Assembly (NCBI RefSeq): GCF_013410775.1 | Contig: NZ_JACCFH010000001.1 | Location: forward strand, 682,001 to 746,000 | Length of the DNA stretch: 64,000 bases | From: Sphaerotilus montanus | GTDB lineage: Bacteria > Pseudomonadota > Gammaproteobacteria > Burkholderiales > Burkholderiaceae_C | Direction of reading: 5' to 3' | Part shown: piece by piece, positions 1 to 8,866 of the stretch | Layout of the letters: every line of letters begins with the position of its first letter | Numbering within the stretch: position 1 is the first letter of the stretch | Translations under genes and position numbers: made by a program | Notes under the pieces: generated by a model | Databases searched by the model: none | What the model was told of the DNA's origin: nothing | Seen by the model: the letters and a program-made list of their open reading frames with translations, nothing else

Positions 1-1587
1 CACCGTCAGTTCATGGCCCTGGATCGACAGCGGTGCCGACAGCGCGGCCAGCAGGTCACGCACCCGCGCCACGCAGTGGTCCCGCCCGGTGCGCTCCAGC
101 AGCACGACGAACTCGTCCCCCCCCAGGCGCCCGACGAACAGGCCCTGGTGGATCAGCGGCCGCAGACGGGCCGCCGTCTCGATCAGCACGGCGTCGCCGG
201 CCGCATGGCCCATCGAGTCGTTGATGGACTTGAATCCGTCCAGCCCGAGCACCAGTACAGCCACCAGGATGTTGGGCGCCAGGGGGGACGGCCGGGCCGA
301 GATGGCCTGCTGCAGCCGTGCGCCGATGGCCTGCCGGTTGGGCAGGTCGGTCAGCGCGTCGTGGCTGCTGAGGTAGTCGGTGCGCTCCTCGGCCTGGCGC
401 AACCGCGACAGATCCGCGCCGATGCCGACGTAGTGGGTGATGTCGCCATCGGCATCGCGCAGTGCCGTGACGGTCTGCAGCAGCGGATAGACGCGGCCAT
501 CCTTGGCGCGGTTCCAGAACTCGCCCTGGAAGCTGTCCTCCTCGCGCAGGGCCCTCCACATGCGGACATAGAACGCGGGGGTCAGGCGGCCGGCGTCCAG
601 CATGCCCGGGTTGCGGCCCATCACCTCGTGGGCCTCGTAGCCGCTGGTGCGCGTGTAGGCGGCGTTGATGGCGACGATGCGGTTCTGGGCATCGGTGACG
701 ACGATGGACTCGCTCGCCGAGTCGAAGATGCGGGCGGACAGGCGCATGTGCTCTTCCTCCCGCTTGCGCTCGCTGATGTCGCGCACGATGCCGTTGATCT
801 CGACCGTGCGCCCGTGGTCGTTGCGGACCATCTCGGCGTTGAGCTGCAGCCAGCGCTCGGGTGGACCGACGTTCAGCCGGACCTCGATGTCCAGTGCACC
901 GCTGGCCAGCGCAGACCGCCAGTGGCGGCGCAGACGGGCCTGGTCGCGCGGGGCGAACAGGGCCACCGCGCTCTCGAAATCCAGCGCCGAGCCCGGCGCG
1001 ATGCCGAACATCTCGCAGGCCTTCTCGCAGGGCAGCATGCAGTCCATCGCCGCGTCCGCCCACCAGCTGCCCAGGCCGGCCGCCCGCTGCGCGCTGCGCA
1101 GGCGCGCCTCGCTGCGGCTCAGCAGCTCGGCCGCCGTGCGGCGCTCGAACCAGCGCGCCAGCTCCCGCGCCAGTGCCAGCAGCAGCCCTGGATCGGGGAG
1201 CGCATCGCAGGCCAGCCCGGACCCGGGATCGATGCAGGCCAGATCGATGCAGCCGAGGTCCGTGCCGTCCAGCATGATCCGCTGCGACAGGCGCCAGCCG
1301 GTGGAGGGCGCCTCGTCTCCCGCACGGCAGCCACCCAGTGTCACGCCGACCAGCACGGTGTCCGGATGCGCGTAGGCCATCGGCAGACAGACCACCACGA
1401 CCTGCGCCGCCTGGGCCCAGCTCAGCGAGAAGTCCCCCAGCGAGGCACTCACCTCGAACAGGCAGCGGGTCTCGCGCAGCCGTGCGTCCAGCTGGCGGGA
1501 GCGTTCTTCCAGCGCAGCAGCCAGGGCATCCCGGTCGGCCGCGCGGTCCTGCGCGCCGGTGGAACGGGTGAAAGTACCTGCTGGCAT
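1..1587 (-). CDS. PAS-domain diguanylate cyclase (GGDEF), C-terminus cut by window edge
   Basis: The reading frame is open from the ATG at 1587 to the left edge (529 codons, no stop), so the protein continues outside the window. An N-terminal coiled or GAF-like stretch (about residues 1-150) is followed by two PAS-like segments (about 150-270 and 275-400) and a GGDEF domain that begins with SSHDALTDLPNR and contains DGFKSINDSMGH and the active-site motif RLGGDEF near residue 490. GGDEF domains condense two GTP into cyclic di-GMP; PAS domains usually sense ligands or redox state. No transmembrane segment is visible, so it is probably cytosolic. The GGDEF domain is nearly complete at the edge, so a following EAL phosphodiesterase domain is possible but cannot be seen. 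The long open frame on the opposite strand is a GC-rich shadow. Confidence 0.9.
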   Translation of the reverse strand, partial: MPAGTFTRSTGAQDRAADRDALAAALEERSRQLDARLRETRCLFEVSASLGDFSLSWAQAAQVVVVCLPMAYAHPDTVLVGVTLGGCRAGDEAPSTGWRLSQRIMLDGTDLGCIDLACIDPGSGLACDALPDPGLLLALARELARWFERRTAAELLSRSEARLRSAQRAAGLGSWWADAAMDCMLPCEKACEMFGIAPGSALDFESAVALFAPRDQARLRRHWRSALASGALDIEVRLNVGPPERWLQLNAEMVRNDHGRTVEINGIVRDISERKREEEHMRLSARIFDSASESIVVTDAQNRIVAINAAYTRTSGYEAHEVMGRNPGMLDAGRLTPAFYVRMWRALREEDSFQGEFWNRAKDGRVYPLLQTVTALRDADGDITHYVGIGADLSRLRQAEERTDYLSSHDALTDLPNRQAIGARLQQAISARPSPLAPNILVAVLVLGLDGFKSINDSMGHAAGDAVLIETAARLRPLIHQGLFVGRLGGDEFVVLLERTGRDHCVARVRDLLAALSAPLSIQGHELTV

Positions 1588-1745
1588 CGGCGCTGATTCT
1601 CCTGGTGTCGATCAATCCATTCTGCAGTGGCCGAGGGCGTTTTCAACGGTCGATGTGAGGGCCTGCCCCGATGCCCCGCGTAAACTCGCACGGCACGATG
1701 CAGGAATCCCTGGATTCGACACAGTCAACAAGATCGACCTACACC

Positions 1746-2501
1746 ATGATGGATTTGCGCTGGGACATTCTGGCCGGCTACGGGCCCCTCTTCGCCGAAG
1801 GCGTGATCACCACCATCGAGCTGACGCTGGTGGCCATCATTGCAGGCTTGGCGCTGGGCATCGCCTTCGGGCTGATCAGCAGTTCGGTCAATGCGCCACC
1901 GCCGCGCTCGCTGGCCTGGGCCTGGGCCCTGAAGGTGCTGCGGGGCATCACCACGGCTTACGTGACCTTCTTCCGCGGCACCCCGCTGTTCGTGCAGATC
2001 CTGCTGGTGCACTTCGCGCTGATGCCCGCGCTGATCCACCCCGACAGCGGCTGGCTGCTCAGCGGAGACGCCGCACGCACACTCCGCCAGGAGCATGGCG
2101 CCTTCTTCTCTGGCTGCCTGGCACTGAGCCTGAACGCCGGGGCCTACATTTCGGAGATCTTCCGCGCCGGCATCCAGAGCATCCACCTCGGCCAGACGCA
2201 GGCCGGCTACTCGCTGGGCCTGACCCACGCGCAGAGCATGCGCTACGTCATCCTGCCCCAGGCCTTCCGGCGCATGGTGCCGGCGCTGGTCAACGAGGGC
2301 ATCACGCTCATCAAGGATTCCTCGCTGGTCTCGGCCATCGGTCTGGCCGAACTCGCGCTGGCGGCCCGCACGGTGGCCGGGGCGTATTCCCGCTACGGGG
2401 AACCCTATCTGGCCATCTCGGCCATCTATCTGGTGCTGACGCTGGTGCTGTCGACACTCGCCAAGCGCCTGGAAACGCCGGCCTACCAGCGGGGCCGCTG
2501 A
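1746..2501 (+). CDS. Polar amino-acid ABC transporter permease (HisM/GlnP family)
   Basis: About 251 residues from the ATG ATG at 1746, with 4-5 hydrophobic segments. The segment TTIELTLVAIIAGLALG, the motif FFRGTPLFVQILL, and the EAA loop region (GAYISEIFRAGIQSI, then QAGYSLGLT) are hallmarks of the His/Glu/Gln family of inner-membrane ABC permeases. It would form the channel of a polar amino-acid importer. Neither an ATPase nor a binding-protein gene lies beside it: the neighbours are a divergent GGDEF gene and a porin, so partners must be encoded elsewhere. The frame is open from 1671, but the family alignment favours 1746, where the protein starts MMDLRWDILAGYGPL. The substrate cannot be told from the sequence. 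Confidence 0.9.
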   Translation: MMDLRWDILAGYGPLFAEGVITTIELTLVAIIAGLALGIAFGLISSSVNAPPPRSLAWAWALKVLRGITTAYVTFFRGTPLFVQILLVHFALMPALIHPDSGWLLSGDAARTLRQEHGAFFSGCLALSLNAGAYISEIFRAGIQSIHLGQTQAGYSLGLTHAQSMRYVILPQAFRRMVPALVNEGITLIKDSSLVSAIGLAELALAARTVAGAYSRYGEPYLAISAIYLVLTLVLSTLAKRLETPAYQRGR

Positions 2502-2712
2502 CCCCTGTGGTGCATCACGCACAGGCCCGAGGCACAGGCTGCACAGACCTTGTGCCTTGTTGCGTGCAGCCAACATCTTGATGACAGAGCACGACTGGCA
2601 GCAGGGTTGAATCAGGGTTTTCGCCGAACTTAGCTCCTAGAATGAAATGGAACCGGCGCCATTCGTGACAAGCCGTGGACCCCGAAATTCAATCTTCTCT
2701 AGGACGATACAC

Positions 2713-3648
2713 ATGATCAAGCGCACCATCGCACTCGCCGTGCTGGCTACCCTGGCCTCTGGCGCTGCCTTTGCCCAAAGCTCCGTGACGCTGTATGGCC
2801 GTCTGAACGTGACCGCCGAGCGCGAAAAGGTCGGATCCGCCAAGGCCGTCTACGCTCTCGAGAACAACAGCTCGCGTCTCGGCCTGAAGGGCGAGGAAGA
2901 CCTGGGTGGCGGCCTGAAGGCCGGCTTCATCCTGGAACACGGCTTCGACCCGACGACTGGCACGGCTGCTGCCAGCTTCTGGGGCCGCCAGTCCGAAGCC
3001 TACCTGTCGAGCAAGTTCGGCATGGTCCGCATCGGCAACTTCGGCAGCGAAGCCCAACTCGCCACCGGCGACTGGGTCAGCATGCACAACCATGACACCG
3101 GCACCTCCGCCGACCGTCTGTACGCCTACTTCGGCAGCGACGTGAACAAGGTCGCCTACCGCGCCCCGGCATTCGTCAAGAACCTGGTCCTGGAAGCTTC
3201 GACCGCCGAAGGTTCGGCCACGACCAAGCGCACGTACGACCTGGCTGCCAACTACGAGCTGGGTGCTCTGAAGCTGGGTGCTGGCTACAACAAGCAAGAC
3301 ACCAAGAAGCAGGTCGCCCTGCGCGCCACGTACGACATCGGCGCCTTCACGGTGGGCACCTATGTGCAGCGCGACACCAATGGCATCGCCGCAGGCAGCC
3401 GCAACAACCTGCGTCTGGCCGGCATGTACACGATGGGCGCGTCGGAGTTCCACGCCAACGTCGGCGTCGCTGGCAAGATCGGCGGCGTGGACGGTACCAA
3501 GGCCACCCAAGCCACGGTTGGATACAACTACAACCTGAGCAAGCGCACCAAGGCTTACACCTACTACACGCGCTTCAACGACGGTGCCGCTGCAGTCTAC
3601 GGCGGCGACTTCAGCTCGCTGGCCGTCGGCGTTCGCCACAACTTCTGA
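2713..3648 (+). CDS. Gram-negative outer-membrane porin
   Basis: 311 residues starting MIKRTIALAVLATLASG, with a signal peptide that should be cleaved after AFA, leaving QSSVTLYGRLNV, the typical start of a mature Burkholderiales porin. The body consists of alternating beta strands, contains the loop-3-like region after FGMVRIGNFGSEAQL, and ends VGVRHNF with the C-terminal Phe needed for BAM-dependent outer-membrane insertion. It would form a trimeric general diffusion pore for small hydrophilic solutes. An upstream in-frame ATG at 2647 would bury the signal peptide, so 2713 is preferred. Codon use is more restricted (many AAG, GGC, CTG) than in its neighbours, which fits a highly expressed gene. 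A strong terminator follows. Confidence 0.95.
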   Translation: MIKRTIALAVLATLASGAAFAQSSVTLYGRLNVTAEREKVGSAKAVYALENNSSRLGLKGEEDLGGGLKAGFILEHGFDPTTGTAAASFWGRQSEAYLSSKFGMVRIGNFGSEAQLATGDWVSMHNHDTGTSADRLYAYFGSDVNKVAYRAPAFVKNLVLEASTAEGSATTKRTYDLAANYELGALKLGAGYNKQDTKKQVALRATYDIGAFTVGTYVQRDTNGIAAGSRNNLRLAGMYTMGASEFHANVGVAGKIGGVDGTKATQATVGYNYNLSKRTKAYTYYTRFNDGAAAVYGGDFSSLAVGVRHNF

Positions 3649-3685
3649 TCGGCCTGCGCCGACAGCCCCCACGCGGGGGCGCATG

Positions 3686-3714
3686 AAAAAGCCGGTCGAC
3701 GACCGGCTTTTTTT
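3686..3714. terminator. Bidirectional intrinsic terminator between porin and tctC-like gene
   Basis: A perfect 12-bp inverted repeat (AAAAAGCCGGTC, 3-nt loop, GACCGGCTTTTT) is flanked by A-run and T-run, so it can end the porin transcript on the plus strand and the tctC-like transcript on the minus strand. Confidence 0.93.
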
Positions 3715-3736
3715 CGTCCAGCGCCACCTGCCAGAG

Positions 3737-4711
3737 TCAGTCCAGGGCGAGCTTCTGGACCTCGACCACCTTCTTGTAGACCTCGAACTCGGCCTTGATC
3801 TGCGCAGCGAACTGCTCGGGCGTGTTGGCCACGATCACCGAGCCGGTCTCCTCGATGCGCTTCTTCACGGCCGGCTCCTCCAGCGTCTTGCGCACGGCCG
3901 CACCCAGCTTGTCCACGACGTCGCGTGGCGTGCCCTTGGGGGCAACGAAACCGTAGAACGCCATGCGGTTGACCGGCTCCAGCCCGATTTCCTTGAAGGT
4001 CGGCACATTCGGCAGCACGGCCAGTCGCTGGGGCGCCGCCACCACGATGGGGATCAGGCGCCCATCCTTGATGAATGGCAGCGCCGACGGCAGATTGTCG
4101 AAGATCACCGGCACCTGTCCGGCCACCGTGTCGTTGAGCGCCGGGCCGGCCCCACGGTAGGGTATGTGGGTGATGAACACGCCCGACAGGCTCTTGTACA
4201 GCTCCATCTGCAGGTGGCCGATGCCACCGGTGCCGGAGGTCGCGTAGCTGTAGCGGCCCGGGCTCTTCTTCAGGACCTCCAGGAAGGTCTTGTAGTCGCG
4301 CGCCGGAAAGCTCGGGTGCACGGCGATCACGTTGGGCGTGGCGGCGATGTTGATGACCGGCACGAAGTCGGTCAGCGGGTTGTACGGCGTCTTCGGATTG
4401 ATGGCCGGATTCGCCGCCACCGTGGACACCGTGGCCATGCCCAGCGTGTAGCCGTCGGGGACGGACTTGGCGAGTTCGTTGGCGCCGATGATGCCGCCGC
4501 CGCCCGCCTTGTTCTCGACGAGCATCGTCTGGCCCAGCGCCGGGGTGATCCTCTCGCCCATGATGCGGGCGATGATGTCGGTGGTTCCGCCGGGGGCAAA
4601 CGGCACGATCACCTTGACCGGCTTGTTCGGAAACCCCTGTGCCTGCACAGCAAGCGGGGCGATCAGCACCGCCGCCGCAGCGGTGGCAAGTATCTGGCGT
4701 CTGTTCATCAT
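3737..4711 (-). CDS. Bug-family (TctC-like) periplasmic solute-binding protein
   Basis: 324 residues. The signal peptide [20 protein letters not shown] ends at AVQAQG, followed by [19 protein letters not shown], the diagnostic start of the Bug/TctC family. Later family motifs include [21 protein letters not shown] and [19 protein letters not shown]. These proteins bind carboxylates and related small organic acids in the periplasm and usually serve tripartite TctABC transporters. No tctA or tctB lies nearby, which is common because Burkholderiales carry many orphan bug genes. It converges on the porin gene through the shared terminator. The substrate is unknown. Confidence 0.93.
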   Translation of the reverse strand: MMNRRQILATAAAAVLIAPLAVQAQGFPNKPVKVIVPFAPGGTTDIIARIMGERITPALGQTMLVENKAGGGGIIGANELAKSVPDGYTLGMATVSTVAANPAINPKTPYNPLTDFVPVINIAATPNVIAVHPSFPARDYKTFLEVLKKSPGRYSYATSGTGGIGHLQMELYKSLSGVFITHIPYRGAGPALNDTVAGQVPVIFDNLPSALPFIKDGRLIPIVVAAPQRLAVLPNVPTFKEIGLEPVNRMAFYGFVAPKGTPRDVVDKLGAAVRKTLEEPAVKKRIEETGSVIVANTPEQFAAQIKAEFEVYKKVVEVQKLALD

Positions 4712-4839
4712 CCGGGGGGCTCCTGTGGATCTTTGGACATTCGAGTGCGCACGATCCCGGCGATTCTGACGCCAGAGTCCCCCGGTCTGTTGTGGATGGT
4801 GCGTAGGGGAAAACCAGACAGCTGCGCTAGGCTGGCGCG

Positions 4840-5751
4840 ATGCTCTCCATCGCCCTGCTGCTGCTCCCCGATTTCCTGCTGATCGTCGCGGGCTTCAGCC
4901 TGTGCCGCTGGACGGCGCTCGACCGGCCGGTCTGGGCCGGTGTCGAGCGGCTGGTGTACTGGCTGCTGTTCCCGGTGCTGCTGTTCACCTCGATCGTGCG
5001 CAGCCCGCTGCAGCCGGCGGCCACCCTCGGGCTGGCGGCCGGGGGCGTGCTCACGGTCGGCACCGGCATCGTGCTGGCGACGCTGCTGCGCTCGGTGCCG
5101 GGGGTCGATGCGCACCGGCAGGCCTCGGGCGCGCAGGTGGCGTTCCGCTTCAACTCGTACGTCGCGCTCGCGCTGGCGGAGCGGCTGGGCGGCAGTGCCT
5201 CGGTCGCCTGGGTGGCGCTGCTGATCGCGCTGTGCGTGCCGCTGTGCAACATCGGTGCGGTGTGGAGCCTGGCCCGCCACGGCGGCCACAGCACCGGGCG
5301 CGAGCTGCTGCGCAACCCGCTGATCCTGGCGACCGTGGCCGGGCTGCTCGGCAATCTGGCGGGACTGAAGCTGCCGCAGGTGGTCGACATCACCTTCGGG
5401 CGCATCGGCGGTGCCGCGCTGCCGCTCGGGCTGATGGCCGTCGGCGCGGGACTGCAGTTCGGCGGGCTGCGGGAAGCCAAGGGGCTGGCGGTGGCGTTGC
5501 TGGCGATCCGGCATGCGGTGCTGCCGGTGGTCGGGCTGCTGCTGGGGGTGGCGCTGGCCTTGCCGCTCGGGCAGGCGCAGATCCTCGTCGCCTTCGCCGC
5601 GATGCCCACCGCGTCCAGCTGCTACGTGCTGGCCGCGCGCATGGGCGGGGACGGCGTCTACGTGGCCGGGCTGGTGACGGCGTCCACGCTGCTGGGCATG
5701 GTCAGCGTGCCGGTGGCGCTGACGCTGTTCTCGCGGCTGCACGGCGGCTGA
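4840..5751 (+). CDS. AEC-family transporter (auxin efflux carrier/malate permease type)
   Basis: 303 residues, almost entirely hydrophobic, with about ten transmembrane segments in two halves. Features of the AEC family include the N-terminal [13 protein letters not shown], the motif [16 protein letters not shown], the central [18 protein letters not shown] and the C-terminal [20 protein letters not shown]. Members export or exchange organic anions across the inner membrane. The substrate here is unknown. The last 94 bp overlap the 3' end of the convergent queG gene. No regulator is adjacent. Confidence 0.9.
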   Translation: MLSIALLLLPDFLLIVAGFSLCRWTALDRPVWAGVERLVYWLLFPVLLFTSIVRSPLQPAATLGLAAGGVLTVGTGIVLATLLRSVPGVDAHRQASGAQVAFRFNSYVALALAERLGGSASVAWVALLIALCVPLCNIGAVWSLARHGGHSTGRELLRNPLILATVAGLLGNLAGLKLPQVVDITFGRIGGAALPLGLMAVGAGLQFGGLREAKGLAVALLAIRHAVLPVVGLLLGVALALPLGQAQILVAFAAMPTASSCYVLAARMGGDGVYVAGLVTASTLLGMVSVPVALTLFSRLHGG

Positions 5752-6857
5752 GCCAGCGCCCAGTCGATGTGCTCGGCCAGCAAGGCGCTGGCGCCGGGTC
5801 GCTGCGCCGCCAGCGCGTCGGCGATGGCCGGATCCCCCGTCTCGCGCCACGCATTGCCCAGCGCCACCGCCACATTGCGCTGCCAGCGGGCGTGGCCGAT
5901 GCGGCGGATCGGGCTGCCCTCGGTGCGCGCCAGGAAGGTCGCCTCGTCCCAGGCCCACAGCGCCAGCAGCATCGGTGCACGCAGCGGTTCGCGGGCGTCG
6001 AAGTCGGGCAGCGTGCTGCGCTGGGCGAACTTGTTCCACGGGCACACCCGCTGGCAGTCGTCGCAGCCATAGACCCGGTTGCCGATGGCAGTGCGGAACT
6101 CGACCGGGATCGGCCCGTCGTGCTCGATCGTCAGGTAGCTGATGCAACGCCGCGCGTCCACCCGGTAGGGCGCGACGATCGCCGCGGTCGGGCAGGCGTC
6201 GAGGCAGGCGCTGCACTGGCCGCAGTGCGCCTCGGCCGGCGGTGTCACGGGCAGCGGCACGTCGATGAACAGCTCGCCCAAGAAGAACATCGACCCCGCC
6301 GAGCGGTCCAGCAGCAGCGTGTGCTTGCCGCGCCAGCCAAGGCCGCTGCGGCCGGCGAGTTCAACCTCCAGCACCGGCGCCGAGTCGCAGAAGACCCGGT
6401 GGCCGAAGGGGCCGATCTCGGCGGCGATGCGCTCCGCCAGCCGCTGCAGGCGGGCGCGCAGCACCTTGTGGTAATCGCGGCCCCGGGCATAGACCGACAC
6501 CACCGCCTCGCCGGGCTGCGCGGCGCGGGCGGCTTCCTGCGCCCGCCAGTCGGCCGGGGTGTCGCGCGGCAGGTAATCCATGCGCGCAGTGATGACGCGC
6601 ACGGTGCCCGGGACCAGCTCGGCCGGCCGCGCCCGCTTCAGGCCATGCACGGCCATGTAGCCCATGCTGCCGTGGAAACCAGCCGACAGCCAGGCCACAA
6701 GACCCGGCTCGGCGGTTGCAAGATGTACATCGGCCACGCCGATCTGTGAGAATCCCAGCTCGACAGCCCAGGTCCGTACCAGCCCGGCGAGCCGTTCAGG
6801 ATCGGGCGCCACCGGCACGGGAGAGGGCGAACCCGACGCATTACTGAGGTCGTTCAT
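5658..6857 (-). CDS. queG: Epoxyqueuosine reductase QueG
   Basis: 399 residues. It reduces epoxyqueuosine to queuosine in tRNA, the last step of queuosine synthesis, using cobalamin and two [4Fe-4S] clusters. The cluster motifs CGQCSACLDACP (about residues 212-223) and CDDCQRVCPWNKF (about 265-277) are intact, as are the N-terminal DUF1730 region and HTLLLDRSAGSMFFLGEL. The C-terminal HEAT-like segment (ARWQRNVAVALGNA) is present. About 30 residues at the C-terminus are encoded antisense to the conserved end of the AEC gene and look like a non-conserved extension. The start codon is 3 bp from the divergent tsaE start; the next Met is near residue 60, so 6857 is the likely start. Confidence 0.96.
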   Translation of the reverse strand: MNDLSNASGSPSPVPVAPDPERLAGLVRTWAVELGFSQIGVADVHLATAEPGLVAWLSAGFHGSMGYMAVHGLKRARPAELVPGTVRVITARMDYLPRDTPADWRAQEAARAAQPGEAVVSVYARGRDYHKVLRARLQRLAERIAAEIGPFGHRVFCDSAPVLEVELAGRSGLGWRGKHTLLLDRSAGSMFFLGELFIDVPLPVTPPAEAHCGQCSACLDACPTAAIVAPYRVDARRCISYLTIEHDGPIPVEFRTAIGNRVYGCDDCQRVCPWNKFAQRSTLPDFDAREPLRAPMLLALWAWDEATFLARTEGSPIRRIGHARWQRNVAVALGNAWRETGDPAIADALAAQRPGASALLAEHIDWALAQPPCSRENSVSATGTLTMPSSVDAVTSPAT

Positions 6858-6860
6858 CCG

Positions 6861-7352
6861 GTGATTCTAGAAACCCGCCAGCAGCACTGGTCCGACGAAG
6901 CCGCCTGCGAGGCCACCGCCCTTGCCCTGGCCCGCCATCCGGCGCTGCGCCGCGCCTGCATCGAACTGCACGGCCCCCTCGGCGCCGGCAAGACCACCTT
7001 TGCCCGCCACCTGCTGCGTGCGCTCGGCGTGACCGGGCGCATCAAGAGCCCGAGCTACGCCATCGTCGAGCCGCACGAGGTGCCCGCGACCGCCGAAACC
7101 GACAAACTGGACATCTGGCACTTCGATTTCTACCGATTCGGCGATCCCCGGGAGTGGGAGGATGCCGGCTTTCGCGACCTGTTCGCCAGTCCCGGCCTGA
7201 AACTGGTCGAGTGGCCCGAAAAGGCCAGCGGCCTGCTGCCCGTGCCGGACCTCTCGCTGTCGCTGCGGCCAGAAGGCGACGACAGCCGGACGGCACAGTG
7301 GCAAGCCTGCACGCCGCTGGGCGCGGCGCTGCTGAACGAGACCCTGCCATGA
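6861..7352 (+). CDS. tsaE: tRNA threonylcarbamoyladenosine biosynthesis ATPase TsaE
   Basis: 163 residues from a GTG start. The P-loop HGPLGAGKTTFARHLLRALG and the later motif SPSYAIVEPH and HFDFYRF match TsaE, the small ATPase that works with TsaB and TsaD to put the threonylcarbamoyl group on A37 of ANN-decoding tRNAs. The order tsaE-amiC-mutL is a frequent bacterial arrangement; here amiC overlaps by ATGA and mutL follows after three other genes. The length is usual for the family. The divergent queG start lies only 3 bp away, so the promoter must sit inside queG. Confidence 0.95.
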   Translation: MILETRQQHWSDEAACEATALALARHPALRRACIELHGPLGAGKTTFARHLLRALGVTGRIKSPSYAIVEPHEVPATAETDKLDIWHFDFYRFGDPREWEDAGFRDLFASPGLKLVEWPEKASGLLPVPDLSLSLRPEGDDSRTAQWQACTPLGAALLNETLP

Positions 7353-8866
7353 ACCATGCCCATCCAGACCCTGCCCACGCCACAGATGTTCCGCACGCGG
7401 TGAGCCGCCGCGGCTGGTTCCGCCAGGCCGGTGCGCTCGTGCTCGTGCTCGGTGCGGGCGACCTGGTGCACGGCGCCACGCTGGTGGCGGTGCGGGTCTG
7501 GCCAGCGGCCGACTACACGCGGGTGACGCTCGAATCCGACACCGCGCTCGAAGCCCGCCACTTCGTCACCGAGGGCCCGGCGCGGCTGGTGATCGACATC
7601 GACGGCCTCGAACTCAGCCCGCAGCTGCGCGAACTGGTCGCCAAGATCGGCACCAACGACCCGCACATCGCCGGCGTGCGTCTGGGTCAAAGCCAGCCCC
7701 GGCAGGTCCGCATGGTGTTCGACCTCAAGCGCTCCAGCACGCCGCAGGTCTTCACGCTCTCGCCGATCGCCCCCTACCGCTACCGGCTGGTGTTCGACCT
7801 CTACCCCGCGCAGGCACCCGATCCGCTGCTGGCGCTGGTGAAGGAGCGCGAAGCGGCGCCCGCACCGCTGCCCGCCCCCCCCGCACCCGCGACCACCACG
7901 GCCGACGCCTCGGCGCGCGCCGCATCGGAGGTCGATGACGCGCTCGGCGAATTCATCGGCCGCGTCGATCGCCCGGTCACGCCCGCGCTGCCCCAGCCCC
8001 CGGCGCCGCCCGCCGTGGCGCTGAAACCGGAGGCCGGCAGCAGCACGGCCACCAGCGTGCCCGCTGCACCGACCACCCCGCCCCCACCGCGGGTCGCCAC
8101 TGCACCGGCTGCGGCCGAAGGTGCGCCCGCCGTCCCGCCGGGCCGCGGCGGCATCAACCGGCTGGTCATCGTCGCCATCGATCCGGGCCACGGTGGCGAG
8201 GATCCCGGGGCGATCGGCCCGACCGGCCTGCGCGAGAAGGATGTCGTGCTGCAGATCGCCAGGCAGCTGCAGGAGCGCATCAACGCCCGCCCCGGCATGC
8301 GCGCCATGCTGACCCGCGATGCCGATTTCTTCGTGCCGCTGCAGGAGCGCGTCAACAAGGCCCGCCGTGTGCAGGCCGACCTGTTCCTGTCGATCCACGC
8401 CGACGCCTTCATCACGCCGCAGGCGCGCGGTGCCTCGGTGTTCGCGCTGTCGGACTCGGGCGCGACCAGCACGGCGGCCCGCTGGATGGCCAAGCGCGAG
8501 AACGCTTCGGATGCCATCGGCGGCATCAACGTCGCCAGCAAGGACACCCACGTGCTGCGCGCCCTGCTCGACATGAGCACCACCGCGCAGATCAAGGACA
8601 GCCTGCGCGTCGGCCGCGAGGTGCTCGGCAACATCGGACAGGTCGGCAAGCTGCACAAGGGGCAGGTCGAACAGGCCGGCTTCGCGGTGCTCAAGGCACC
8701 CGACATTCCCTCGATCCTGGTCGAGACCGCGTTCATCTCCAACCCCGAGGAAGAGGCCAAGCTGCGCGACGAGAACTACCAGGCGCAGCTCGTCAAGGCC
8801 GTCTACACCGGCATCGTGCGCTACTTCTCCCGCAACCCGCCCCTGGCCCGCGAGCGTCTGCTGTGA
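7349..8866 (+). CDS. amiC: N-acetylmuramoyl-L-alanine amidase AmiC-like, Tat-exported
   Basis: 505 residues, start overlapping the tsaE stop as ATGA. The N-terminus carries a twin-arginine signal (SRRGWFRQAG followed by a hydrophobic stretch). Residues about 45-155 form an AMIN domain (septal targeting). A Pro/Ala-rich linker of about 110 residues follows, then an Amidase_3 zinc hydrolase domain with AIDPGHGGEDPGAIG (Zn His), SIHADAF (Zn His) and VETAFISNPEEE (catalytic Glu). It cleaves the amide between MurNAc and L-Ala to split daughter-cell peptidoglycan. The linker is long but ordinary for GC-rich Burkholderiales. The next gene overlaps its stop. Confidence 0.95.
   Translation: MNHAHPDPAHATDVPHAVSRRGWFRQAGALVLVLGAGDLVHGATLVAVRVWPAADYTRVTLESDTALEARHFVTEGPARLVIDIDGLELSPQLRELVAKIGTNDPHIAGVRLGQSQPRQVRMVFDLKRSSTPQVFTLSPIAPYRYRLVFDLYPAQAPDPLLALVKEREAAPAPLPAPPAPATTTADASARAASEVDDALGEFIGRVDRPVTPALPQPPAPPAVALKPEAGSSTATSVPAAPTTPPPPRVATAPAAAEGAPAVPPGRGGINRLVIVAIDPGHGGEDPGAIGPTGLREKDVVLQIARQLQERINARPGMRAMLTRDADFFVPLQERVNKARRVQADLFLSIHADAFITPQARGASVFALSDSGATSTAARWMAKRENASDAIGGINVASKDTHVLRALLDMSTTAQIKDSLRVGREVLGNIGQVGKLHKGQVEQAGFAVLKAPDIPSILVETAFISNPEEEAKLRDENYQAQLVKAVYTGIVRYFSRNPPLARERLL

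Noticed and set aside
13-1596. 527-codon plus-strand ORF opposite the GGDEF gene
   Set aside because: The minus-strand frame encodes recognisable PAS and GGDEF motifs; the plus ORF is low-complexity Arg/Gln/Ala sequence typical of antisense frames in high-GC DNA.
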